This document shows positions 22,000 to 32,404 of a DNA stretch of 64,000 nucleotides, piece after piece. The first letter of the stretch is position 1. Each line of letters starts with the position of its first letter. Source of the stretch: Epithemia pelagica (Eukaryota; Bacillariophyta; Bacillariophyceae; Surirellales; Surirellaceae). The notes under the pieces are model-generated. The model searched no databases and was not told the origin of the DNA. It saw only the letters and a program-made list of their open reading frames with translations. The stretch is taken from positions 558,001 to 622,000 of the forward strand of contig OX337241.1 in assembly GCA_946965045.2 (NCBI GenBank), given 5' to 3'. Both the position numbers and the translations under genes were made by a program.

Positions 22000-22420
22000 G
22001 AAAAGACTTTGATGCGTTGTGGCTCAACATTCCATCCTTTCCTTTCCTTTCCTTTCCTTTTCTCCTCTCCTTGATTCTAGAACGTCCAGACCAATACATT
22101 TTTTCCATTGGATAGATCCATGTACAACAACGTTCTCTCATTTCGCGCACCCTATTATTACAGGACAGGTGAAATGATCCGGTACATTCTCATGACCTAA
22201 CACCACAGAAATTCCAGCGACTTGGACGTTCTTGTGGTTCCAAATTTCGACGTCACCCAGTTCTCCGATGACTTTGATGCGTCGTGCCTCAAAGTTTCCT
22301 GGCATTCCAACATTCGTGTCCTTTTCTTGTCTCCTTGACTCCAGATCCATACCAACACATCTTTTTCCATTGGATTTCACCCTTTTGCAGGACACGTGAA
22401 ATGATCCATTACAGTCTGAT
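22000..22420. repeat. Imperfect direct repeat, two copies about 265 bp apart
   Basis: Copy 1 (about 22003-22190) and copy 2 (about 22265-22425) share, in the same order, GACTTTGATGCGT(T/C)GTG, a CATTCCA segment, a TTTTTCCATTGGAT block and CAGGACA(G/C)GTGAAATGATCC. Copy 1 also contains five CCTTT units at 22036-22061. It looks like an old duplication of unknown sequence. Confidence 0.6.
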
Positions 22421-23710
22421 GACTTGAGATGGAAATTTCCGAACCACCCAGTTCTCCGGGGAACGGTTGACGAATTGCCTCATTGTCACGTCGCTCGCTA
22501 GGAGAACATGAATCACACCATGACAAAGTCTCTGCAGTGTACCACACAGATATTGCACCTTTCGTTCCACCTCCAGAAGCAACCTCCTTCGGCACGGCAA
22601 ACAGGCGATCCTTATGAAAGCGGACGATGGTGGACGGAAGATAGGCAACGCGAGAACTTGGAGTTGCGTCACCCCGTGGCATGTGCCAATGAACAAGTGA
22701 ATTAGGACAATCCTTGCAGGTCCGACAAAGGTTTCGACATCCGTGTAGGCCTTAGATTTGGGGTTTATACAAACTACGAACGATGAGCCCTTCACACCTT
22801 CACAGCATCTTTGGGAAAACATTCAACAATATGTGTCATCTGTGTTGCATCTCAATGGTATTCTCAAGTATTCTCTTTGCAGCTCGCGGTTTCCGCCATT
22901 GTCAAATCACAAATCAGCAAAAGTCGCCAACAGAAAATCTAAGAGTGTGATGCCATTCAAATTTCAAATGCAATGTGACACAACAGCGACCCGATCGCGC
23001 TTAGGACGCTTGAGAACCGTCTCCCAACACGAGAAATCAGAAATCAGTCAAATGAGGAATGAGCATGATGAGGATCTGTTGTCGAACACATGTGCTCAAG
23101 TGTCAGAGAGGAATGGAATTCAAACAATAGGAGAACAATGATCTCCAATGAATGGTCTTTCCTGGTGGCTCTGATGCTACATTCACCAACATGGCCCACG
23201 AGCGAACGTGCACAGACAACCGAATTGGTTGATTCGCGGCGACACGTGTGTTCCTTGCATGAGCACATCACATTCAGGTTCGTAAAGGCAAAACAATAGA
23301 TCCAAGATCGGGCAGGCGAAGTAAGGATCCAGGGGTTGGTCAAAGACGGCCGAATTGTTGGACTGTCGTTGTGGGAAATTCAGTCACGTCGAAGACGTCA
23401 CGATAGAGGGAGATTGGAAGGGAGATTCTCTTGCGGATCGACATTATTTGAGTGATGTGCCACTCGCAACCAGATCAAGGTTAAATAGAATGTTAGACAT
23501 GGTTGAAGAGGAGCTATGAAAGAAGGTAGAGTGTTCTCAGGCACTAAGGAAATTGCAGCTGCGTCGTGCATGACGCGACGATACAGGGACTTTGTATAGC
23601 TTCCTACGCAAACACTCACGTTCAACTGAAGTAGTGGAAAGAGCAGATGGTGAAAAAATGTAAAACTAAATCATTGATAGTACGTCACATGGACGACGAA
23701 TAGGGACAGT

Positions 23711-24743
23711 TTAGGCAGAGACTTGTCCAGTGGTGCGTCGGGTGATGAAGCGAGTGAGACGTCGGGAGAGGAGCAATTCTTCGTCTTCTTGGCGGATGAA
23801 CCATTCACGGAACTTGTTGTTCGAGAAGGATCCGATACCAAAGGCCGGCAAGATTCGAAGACTTCGGGCAAAGGACACTGTGGGCATTTCCTTCCGCAAG
23901 GTGGCCATTCGTTCGGCCGTTGTCGCCGTGCGGTTGCCGTAGTAGTCCATGGCATAAATGTGGAGTGGGGCAGTGATCACTTGTGTTACCATGGGAATCG
24001 CCAAGGCCATGGACAAGGCCGCCGTGTTGCGTTCGACACCATGTTCTTTGGTAAGGTAGTCTGCTGCACGAGGTGCCAAGTAGAAAGTGGAGTACATTGT
24101 GGCAGCATCACGAGCAGCAAACAAACCAATGGTGCGCAACGGAGTGGATGGCTTGGGTCCAGAGCCTTGTTTGCTCAATTCACGGGCAAACACAGAGTCA
24201 CGCCAGGCCAAAAGAGAAATGTTGGCCACAGAGGCGGCAGCGACCTTGTATTGTTTGCGTGTCTCGTCACCATGGACACGACGGGCGTCCATGGCAGCTT
24301 CCGAAAGATTGGCGACCGCATAGGTACCAAAGTAAACAGTGAAGGTCAAACGGAACGCGAGCGATTTCATAAAGGCAGCAGGTGTGCTGTACAACAACGC
24401 AAGCAAACCAATGAGAACGGAACGTTTCAAATCAAACAAGATTCGTCCATTTCGACGAGCATCTGACTTACAAAATCATTTCTTTCGTGGCATTTCCAAT
24501 TGCCTTCATGAATTGTGCCGATCCAGAAATGTCTTGGACAATGCACTTATCGATGATACTGACCAAAGGAGACACCAAAAACGAAGCGGCAAAAGCACAT
24601 CCAACTTCCTTGGGGATACGATCCTTCATCTTCTCGACAAAGTGATGATGCTCTTCCGTGGCATCACTGAAAAGCCAATCGGCAGCCCAGGAGAGCTGGC
24701 CATTGTTATCGTTTTTCTTGACAGCACTTTGCTTGATATCCAT
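23711..24743 (-). CDS. Conserved mitochondrial-type integral membrane protein, function unknown, two exons
   Basis: Exon 1 is 24743-24472 and exon 2 24386-23711. The 85-base intron (GTAAGT...TACAG, phase 2) joins NATKEMI to FTPAAFMKSLAFRLTF, giving 315 residues. Several hydrophobic segments (VGCAFAASFLVSPLVSII, LAFRLTFTVYFGTYAVANL, ALSMALAIPMVTQVITAPLHI) are separated by conserved polar motifs: SVANISLLAWRDSVFAR, GLFAARDAATMYSTF and LRILPAFGIGSFSNN. This order resembles a membrane protein family I know from fungi and other eukaryotes, often predicted mitochondrial and without known function; that link is from memory. The C-terminus is Arg-rich. The leftward promoter lies in a region with two TGACGTCA sites. 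Confidence 0.65.
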
Positions 24744-26348
24744 CTTGGTCTAAAACGTTTGAAACAAACAAAGAAATCCGCTTCGGGTTGAAACTTGATG
24801 TGTTTCGACGACAGTCGAGAAGAGAATTTATGAACTGGGTGGGAGATTGAGGATATCATGAATCATGACATCACGTTACAACACCACGTGAAAATCCTTC
24901 CCGCCAAATTGAGAGTGGGTGGTCGGTGGTGTCCATCAACACGTTGGATCCTATTGTCCACGTGGGTGAGCTGACGTCATATTCTTCATTCTAATGCCTA
25001 CAGTGGCCAAACTCTTATTGTTAGCTGGTTCGCGAATGCGTTCATTTCCTTAAAGGATTATTTACAATTGACAAACCTGAATACGTGTGATAAGGAAACT
25101 TTTTGCGAGGTTCCCTTTTTTCGCGTAGATTGGGGGAAACAGGATGCACGTGTGGTATGTCCGTCACCAGTTCTACTCGTTGGTGTGAAGTTTTTGGGGT
25201 GACTTCATCAGATGTCTGTAGAGCTTTACCTCGTTCGTAGCATTACAAACTGCCAGATCACTCCTAAATACACGTGACGTCATCCGTTTCTTGGGCAGAA
25301 TCGAACGATTTTATTTTTTTCGGAGTCTCCTTTTTGCTTGCTGTGACTGGTAACTGATGATGCGATGCAGTCCAGCAAGATGCATGGGGCCCATGACGTG
25401 GCTTCTGGAAACGTCACCTTGGGGGATTCCCAAAACCAGGCGAATGCGAACGCCCAATAAAGTGAGAGGAGTATGAGTAGCTAGCCTCTCTAGAGATAGA
25501 GGTCGCTCGGAACTCGGAACGTTTGTTTCTAAGTCGAGTGTGGAGAATGGGACTATGTCTATCATCTACTCTCTCACCTGCCGCCATTTTACCATGGAGT
25601 ATCTTTTGCGAGTTCTTATCATTCAACGAAGCTTCAGGTACGGATACCTAACCAGGGTGATGAAAGTCATCATAATACTCTAGGTAGATCCTCTCTTCCT
25701 CTAGATCGTCCAAACCCAAACGCAGACAAGGACGCAGTAGCCATGATCTGTGTGATCGACGCGGCTCGTAGGCTTTCTTTCATTACCTTGAATGCGTGCT
25801 GTTTGTGTCGTCCCGCAGATCCACAAAGGTTAACGATGGAGGATTAACGATTGGCGAAAAAAGAAATACGATCATGCATTGTATCGAACGACACTTTTAC
25901 AGAAACGTTTATCATCAGTTCCTAGTTCCCTCTCTACCATCATACATCATACCATCAACCATCAGTGATGAGCATTCCTCTTTCTTTTCAGTCGAGTCGT
26001 TGACAATTGGCTCTACCACAACATAGTTCGTACCGCTTTCCTCATTGCATGTAGGTGATTCATAGCTCATAGATGCCAATGCGGAACAGGAGAAGCGAGA
26101 TGAGAAAACATGATGGAGAGGCAGAAAGGTTTCCTCAGACGACTTCTCATGATTCATGATGTGTATAACTTTGCAGGTCTAATTGTGCGTGCGACTGTGG
26201 GGTCATTCCTCTCTGTTGCAGTTGTCGAATTGCGCGAGCCTCGATTGGTGCCCTGTTTCCTGTTCTTTCAATTCCTGTTGTGCCCTCTTTCTGCACTTTC
26301 TGTCTTCTTTTCTCTTTTCGCTTGTCTCCTAAATCCCCGTAGCTAGCT
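24744..26348. other. Intergenic between divergent genes
   Basis: No gene supported. TGACGTCA occurs at 24972-24979 and 25275-25282, 229 and 532 bases before the leftward gene. CTAG-rich motifs lie at about 25480-25510. Confidence 0.5.
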
Positions 26349-26456
26349 ACGGGGAATTGACGTCATACTATCGTCATCATATGACGTCATCTCGATACGG
26401 GGAATTGACGTCATACTATAGAGACGCAAAGAGCCATCATATGACGTCATCTCGAT
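26349..26456 (+). promoter_or_regulatory. Four TGACGTCA boxes in a duplicated promoter block (putative CO2/cAMP-responsive elements)
   Basis: The palindrome TGACGTCA occurs at 26358-26365, 26382-26389, 26406-26413 and 26442-26449, 130-221 bases before the ATG at 26579. It sits in two direct copies of ACGGGGAATTGACGTCATAC...CATATGACGTCATCTCGAT (26349-26396 and 26397-26456). TGACGT is the core of the CO2/cAMP-responsive elements described for the Phaeodactylum carbonic anhydrase gene Ptca1, bound by bZIP proteins. The downstream gene is also a carbonic anhydrase candidate. Regulation is inferred. Confidence 0.75.
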
Positions 26457-26578
26457 AATACGTATTTGGATTTGGGTTCAGATTTCATCTGCATTCATCA
26501 ATCGACAACAGTCATAAAAATCTATCTTTGAGAAGCCTTGTCATTTTGTCGTGTCGCTGATCTAGTTGAATCTCCACC

Positions 26579-28103
26579 ATGTCGATTTCCATGTCCAAGA
26601 AGACCTTTAGCCAGGCCGTCATCAAGGCCATGAAGATGCAACGATCCTCTGTTGTTGCTGCCATGCCCTCGGTCCAAGGCGGTGCTGCTCCGGCCATGAA
26701 ATCTATGAATACCCGCATGTTCACCTCCGCGGCACTCAAGTCCACCACGGTCGTGCAAGCTCCTTTTGAAGCCTCCAAGCCTGCTCTCTTCTTTGGCGGT
26801 GGAAGCAAGGCGTCCGCCGGAACTATTTCCGAAAGTGAAGTGCGCTCCTTGTTCAACCTCTGGAACGACGCCTTGGCCACCCTTGACTCTGACAAGGTTG
26901 CCAGCCGTTACTCCTCCAACCCTATTTTGCTTCCTACCGTGTCCGACACTCCCCGTACCGACTACGCCACCATCAAGGACTACTTTGACAACTTTTTGAA
27001 GTTGAAGCCCCAAGGTGTTATCTCTGAGGGCAAGATCGTCATGGGAGACGGCTGGGCCCAAGATGCCGGAATCTACGAATTCACCATGGGTGCCACTGGA
27101 GACAAGGTCAAGGCCCGATACACCTTCACTTACGTCAAGGAAGGCGACGAATGGAAGATCTCCCACCACCACTCTTCCACCATGCCCGAACAAAAGCCCT
27201 CTATCGACGAAGCCGGTGCCAAGCAATTGTTCCACTTGTGGAACGACGCCCTCGCCACTTGTAAGTCCACACCGTCTCGACAAACGATTTACTGATCAGT
27301 TCAATCTAACACGTGCTTTCTCTAATTCAGTGGACTCTGACACCGTTGCCAAGCGTTACGCTAAGAAGGGAGTATTGTTGCCCACCGTCTCTGACACTCC
27401 CCGTACTGACTACGCCACCATCAAGGACTACTTCGACAACTTCTTGAAGATGAAGCCCCAAGGTGTTATCTTGGAAAGCCATGCCACCATTGGTGTCAAC
27501 TGGTGCCAGGACGTTGGTCTTTACGAATTCACCATGGGTGCCACTGGTGCCAAGGTTAAGGCTCGTTACACCTTCGTCTACGTCTTTGAAGACGGCGAAT
27601 GGAAGATTGCCCACCACCACTCCTCTATGATGCCTGAGGCCACTATCCCCAAGGCCATCACCGAAGACGAAGTCAAATCGCTCTTCAGCCTCTGGAACAA
27701 CGCTTTGGCCACACGTAAGTTTACAAACGCATTTGAAAAAATGTCGTGACCACTGATTCTAACTCTCCTCTTTTCCCTCGCAGTTGACAGTGACACTGTT
27801 GCCAAGCGATATGCTTCCCAATCTGTTTTGCTTCCCACTGTGTCTGATATCCCACGAACTGACTATGGAAGCATCAAGGACTACTTTGACAACTTTTTGC
27901 AAAAGAAGCCCCAAGGTGAAATCTTGGAATCCAATGTCCGCATTGGCCACAACTGGTGCCAAGATGCCGGTATCTACGAATTCACCATGGGAGCCACTGG
28001 TGACAAGGTCAAGGGCCGATACAGTTTTGTCTACGTCTTTGAAGATGGCGAATGGAAGATTGCCCACCACCACTCGTCCGTCATGCCTGAAAGCTTCCTT
28101 TAA
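26579..28103 (+). CDS. Iota-class carbonic anhydrase (LCIP63-like), three domains, non-plastid leader
   Basis: Three exons (26579-27260, 27331-27714, 27784-28103) with introns of 70 and 69 bases, both GTAAGT...CAG and phase 1, give 461 residues. The leader (MSISMSKKTFSQAVIKAMKM, then Met/Ser/Ala-rich) is basic and lacks both a signal peptide and an ASAF motif, so a mitochondrial or cytosolic location is more likely than plastid. Three domains each carry LWN(D/N)ALAT, LPTVSDxPRTDY, IKDYFDNFL, GxYEFTMGATG, WKI(S/A)HHHSS and MPE. Introns lie at the starts of repeats 2 and 3, as in the paralogue at 18097. Repeat 1 again has GWAQDAG and repeats 2-3 have WCQD. Codon use is strongly biased to C-ending codons, suggesting high expression. 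The promoter has four TGACGTCA boxes. Confidence 0.87.
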
Positions 28104-29940
28104 ACAAAGAATAGGGGAGACAAGAAGCATGGAGACTAGAGGTATTCATTAAAACTTTTTAATATCACAGACAGCAGTTGATAAGTCACTAAAAACATAT
28201 ATGAATCGGCTAACGAGCCGTGGATACAAAGAATGACTCTTCATCAGAACACAAGCTCTTCTGAGCAACCGGGCAACATCGTTTTTCTACCCTCAATCTC
28301 TTGTCCCCTGTTTCGAAACGTTCATTTGAGTAACAGAATCATTGGTTGAGCAAAGGGTCATTTCCGTCACGCTTAAGAAGAGACGAAAATACCGCGTTCC
28401 GTGTTGGTTTCACGTCCCAAATCCATGCCCTTTCTGTAGAATCCCGTTGCATGACTGGACTGTTTGATACACTTAAAACATACCCTTCTAGCTAAATCAC
28501 GCCTTAGGATCAACTTCTTGTCCTTTCTGTAGTGGCTGATATCGAGTGTCGAGCCTCTTGTTTCAATTTTCAACAGACTCGTAGCTCGTAGCCTACACCT
28601 ATATTCTTCATAACCGAGATTGGCATTGAAAATTGACAATTGACAATTACTGACATGCCCACTTTTGATTCAAGATGTCCCTTGTCCCTTGGTATTTCAC
28701 ATTGACAAGTCCTCCTATTTGCTATTCGTACTACTCCTCTAGAGGAGTAGGTAGGAGTAGGTTACTATTCGTACTCCTACTCCTACCTGGTACGGCTAGC
28801 TCCTCTAGTCCTGTAGCCTCTAGCTACCTAGCCTCTGGTGAACAGAAAATCAGAACATCAATCGCCTTCTGTCGGAAGTAGAGTACTCGTACTGTATATG
28901 CTCGTACCTCTGATTTCTTATTGTACCTCGGATTGATATGGTCGAGGGCATATAAGTTGTTTGTTTCTCAATCACAGTTCAGTCACAGATGGTGATGGCT
29001 GGCCTTGTGAGTTGTTAATCATTCCAAGTAATAGCTCTAGCTAGCTATCCTTCCCACTTTTGTTTGTAGGAGGTACGCGAGAGGGAGTATATACGTACTC
29101 TAGTAGTAAGACTACTTAACGGTGATTCAATCCCTTAGAGGAGGGTCGCCCGGCGCGGAGGGTAGAATTACGAGGAGGGCTTATGTTCGAGGAGGGCGCA
29201 TGCCCGAAAAGACATTTGCCCGTCGAGTCATTCTCCCGACAAGCCGGGCGCCCGACGAGGAAGGAATGAGAAATCACAGGGGAGTAATCTGCTTACTTTA
29301 TATCTAGGTATGTAGGTAGTGACTAACGCCCGGTTTTATTATGAGATGGGATGTCGCAGGGACATAATGTTCCTTGCGCGGCTCACCCATGACGTCGCGC
29401 GATTCGCACGATTACTACTTCCCGGCTCTACAAAAAATTCTACTGTAAAATAAAAATGTGAGACGAACTAACTGCATAGCTGGGTATATAGTCAGTAGCT
29501 CTAGCTATATAGCTAGCCCCGTCTTGGAAAAGGAGGAATTTTTAAATTTTGAAACGCCACACAAGGCGTCACATCCCAGATCTCAATTCGCAATTCGAAT
29601 GAGAGCCATAGAGATGTTCCAGTCAATGCCAGACGATGATCTTGGGTGTTCCAAGCAGCCGAAACTAGTTGGCGTGCGCATCCATGTCGTCTACTCGTAC
29701 TCATTCGTAAGCCCATCATCGCGTTTTGGTTGTGTCAAATCCGTAGCCTCCGCAAACCAAAACTCCTAACACAACACCTAACGCCTAAAGTCTGAAGTGG
29801 AAGGTGGAAGGTAGGATACGGGCAACTGGGATAAGTCAGAGAGCACTAACATATAACCGAGAAAATTTCGACAACACGACACCACACGACGGTCTCTTCG
29901 AGCTTCGGATGCAAGTGGGGTATATATCACACAACAAACC
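28104..29940. other. Gene-poor intergenic stretch with inverted repeats
   Basis: No supported gene. It contains two strong palindromes near 28731-28787 and a GC-rich block at 29135-29260 in which GTCGCCCGGCGC and GCCGGGCGCCCGAC could pair. Confidence 0.5.
28731..28787. repeat. Adjacent palindromes of the CTACTCC/TAGGAGTAG type
   Basis: 28731-28750 is the perfect 20-bp palindrome CTACTCCTCTAGAGGAGTAG. Overlapping its end, GGTAGGAGTAG (28750-28760) pairs with CTACTCCTACC (28777-28787) around a 16-base loop. Confidence 0.8.
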
Positions 29941-30810
29941 ATGTCTAACTTGAATGCGGTTATACCACAGCTGAATGAGCAAGCTATTAGATCGATGAGA
30001 AATAGAGAGTTTGCCATCGCTTCCTCGCTTTTATCTCACGGGATACAACAACTTGAAGAATACGAAAAACAAGGAGACCTTAAGGAAGAAAATGTGAGTA
30101 ACCCTCATAGTTCAGGGAACACCAAGTGCAACGATATCAAGACAGCAAGCAGTGTGGATCAAGGCTCCACCTTTTGTCCTAATTTCGGATTGACAAGTCC
30201 TTCAAATGCCTCGTACTTGTCATGTGACATATTTGTTGATGTTTCGATTTGTGTCCATGAAATGGCTGTGGATGCTGGGTCGTTTCGTTTTTTCACCAAA
30301 GCCCTTACAATACCGAGAAGTTCCTTGGATATAGTGTATGAAAGCGACTACCACATCCTTTGTGCTATCCTTTTATACAACATTGGCTTAACTCTCCAAC
30401 TTCAAGGCGCCTATGATCGCGAACTGGACAGGCAAGTTCATCAAGAACGTCAGAATAACAATTACCTACAGGAAGCTCTTCTTTCGTATGAAATGGCCTT
30501 GGGTCTTCTCAGTATGGCAGATGATCACCCCTGGTCTACGCTCGTGGAGCTGGCACTCCTCAACAACTGTGTTGCCATTCATTACCTCAATGGTCTCCAA
30601 GATACTGTTTCAGAACAACTTCCCTCTTGCATTGATCGTATGCGATTCCTGTTCCAAATTGTCATAAGCAACGCCAAACACACCAACGGATATCTTGTTT
30701 GTGCGTCCATACCAAGGATACAGGTTCCCACCCGCGAGACATTGCGTTTCATGGCGTTAAATTTAATGCACAGTGCGATGGATCTCATTAGACCGGCATC
30801 AGCAGCATAA
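29941..30810 (+). CDS. Hypothetical protein, TPR-like helical repeats
   Basis: A 289-residue intronless protein. Residues 1-45 (LNEQAIRSMRNREFAIASSL, then LSHGIQQLEEYEK) look like a helix pair that opens a tetratricopeptide-like array. Residues about 140-220 (ILCAILLYNIGLTLQLQG, LQEALLSYEMALGLLSM, LVELALLNNCVAIHYLNG) have the spacing of further TPR helices. Between them is a Cys-containing linker. No catalytic motif or targeting signal. Such proteins usually serve as binding scaffolds. Family-level assignment is uncertain. Confidence 0.65.
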   Translation: MSNLNAVIPQLNEQAIRSMRNREFAIASSLLSHGIQQLEEYEKQGDLKEENVSNPHSSGNTKCNDIKTASSVDQGSTFCPNFGLTSPSNASYLSCDIFVDVSICVHEMAVDAGSFRFFTKALTIPRSSLDIVYESDYHILCAILLYNIGLTLQLQGAYDRELDRQVHQERQNNNYLQEALLSYEMALGLLSMADDHPWSTLVELALLNNCVAIHYLNGLQDTVSEQLPSCIDRMRFLFQIVISNAKHTNGYLVCASIPRIQVPTRETLRFMALNLMHSAMDLIRPASAA

Positions 30811-30932
30811 CACACGGCAAGTTTTGCTCGTTTTTTCCCTGTACAAAGCATGGAGACACAGTCAAAGGGCATTTCCTCCTGCGATCAATTTACCTAGGTA
30901 ACAACAGCTAGTAACGAAACTCTTTAAAACAC

Positions 30933-31914
30933 TTATAGAAAGTCGCCACTATCCGTAGAAAGGTCTGCAACGCACTCTTCCGCCTCTATCAACAGACGTT
31001 CAAGTCGATACCGTTCTGCTTGTAAGCGTTCGTTTTCATCAATAAGTGCAGAAGAATGGTCTTTCAGATTTTGCAGCTCGACACGTTGTCGCTCTCGCTT
31101 TTGTCGAGAGCGGAGCATATCAGCCATTCTTCGTTTTGCCAATCTTTCTTCTTCGTCGTTGCCTGAAGGTGCATCGTCCGACATTTCCCCAGAAACATCA
31201 AAGCTTGCACCAGCCTCGTTCGTGTTCGTCCCGCCCACTGTGCGTTCCGTGAACTTCTCCCACAGTCCATGACTACATCAGTGCCTTCTTCATTGCGATT
31301 GCGCCCCTTGACAACAAGGAGTTTGTCCTTGTACATTGCATATTCATACCCCATGCGCTCCCTGCACCAGTTCGAGAAATCCTCAAACTTCCATTCACCG
31401 CCCAGAAACAACGGAATTCCTGTCTTCTTTAGGCCCAGGTCCAACAACTCGCTGAAGATCTTGTTTTGTTCGGATTCTACGTGAATCTCGATTTTCAACC
31501 ATGAAGTCATATAGAATTGCCGAAGAAGATGAACAGCTGCCTGAAGAATGTCAGTCCCAAAGGTTGGGTTCTTTTGCTGTGGTATACTGAGCAGATGAAA
31601 CTTGAGCTTAACAGGGAAGATGTTTCTGAGGAGGGTCGCTCTTCTTCGAATGAGTTCCGCGTCCAGTGGTCGCTTCGTTCGAGGCGTGACAGCAACCACG
31701 AATGCGTGAACTCCATCGATTTGGGCCGTATCGTCTTCCGCAAGGACTTTGCACCAATAGAATGTGCCCCTCGACAGGCTGTCAATGGAGACACTTAGGA
31801 TGCGCTTTCTGGGATCGAGCAGAACGCATTGCATACCAGTCGTAGTGTTGGGCAGAAAGGCAGGACAACCTGCTCTCAAACTCAGCAAGTCGTCAGGGGT
31901 CAAGGCCCCTGTCC
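30933..31914 (-). pseudogene. CRAL-TRIO/leucine-zipper gene, 3' part (cut by a Copia insertion and frameshifted)
   Basis: This is the downstream half of a leftward gene whose first half is at 38208-38622. From the insertion site the frame continues as GALTPDDLLSLRAGCPAF and then a CRAL-TRIO (SEC14-like) lipid-binding fold: RGTFYWCKVLAEDD, LLRNIFPVKLKFHLLSIP and GIPLFLGGEWKFEDF. At about 31262-31285 the frame breaks, consistent with a 1-base deletion. In the shifted frame LWEKFTERTVGGTNTNEAG leads to a basic segment (KRRMADMLRSRQKRERQR) and four leucines spaced by seven from LKDHSSAL, ending at 30933. The basic region lacks the usual bZIP asparagine. Lipid-binding plus zipper suggests a lipid-responsive regulator, by inference. 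With an insertion and a frameshift this copy is probably dead. Confidence 0.7.
31909..31914. repeat. Target-site duplication of Copia element 1, left
   Basis: CTGTCC directly before the left LTR; the same six bases follow the right LTR at 38208-38213. Copia duplications are usually 5 bp, so one base may be chance. Confidence 0.75.
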
Positions 31915-32377
31915 TGTTGTTTTCCTGCTACCGTGGGCAACAAGAACGAGCTCAACCCGTGTAAAACAAAGTTAAGTTGTGTGCTTAGTCTTTTACTTCT
32001 ACTCGTAGCGATGGCTGTGATCCGTTGGATCATCGGCCGTTGGATAAAGTAGATTGGAGATCTTTTTGCGATCTTGTTGCAATCTTGGTTTCCTATGTAT
32101 CGTCGTCCAGCCCGTTCTTGCCTGTCAGAATGTTTAGACGACGACTGTTATGGGATGCCATAGGATCTCGTTTCTCTATGTATTGGACTTGTTTGGGCCG
32201 TTATTGTTGATGACGCGTTGCTCCAAATGAGACTTGGTCGGCCCATTGGTTCATTTGTTCTGTTTGAAATAACGATGGTACTCGTCTCTTGTCGGTCGAA
32301 TCTTCTACTTCCGAATGCCGGTTCCGAATATTGGTCGCACTTCTTCATTCACTGACCATATCTCATTATTTTGAACA
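31915..32377 (-). repeat. 3' LTR of Copia element 1
   Basis: 463 bp, TG...CA ended, same as 37745-38207 wherever compared. Confidence 0.9.
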
Positions 32378-32404
32378 CTCCCTCTCGGCCGAGTAGAGTC
32401 GATG

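Larger units (their letters stand above)
19785..23710. other. Gene-poor region, 3.9 kb
   Basis: No supported gene. A leftward frame at 21285-21719 (144 codons) and short leftward frames at about 20303-20569 have protein-like composition and could be remnants, but no family is visible. Two local repeats are annotated separately. Confidence 0.45.
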
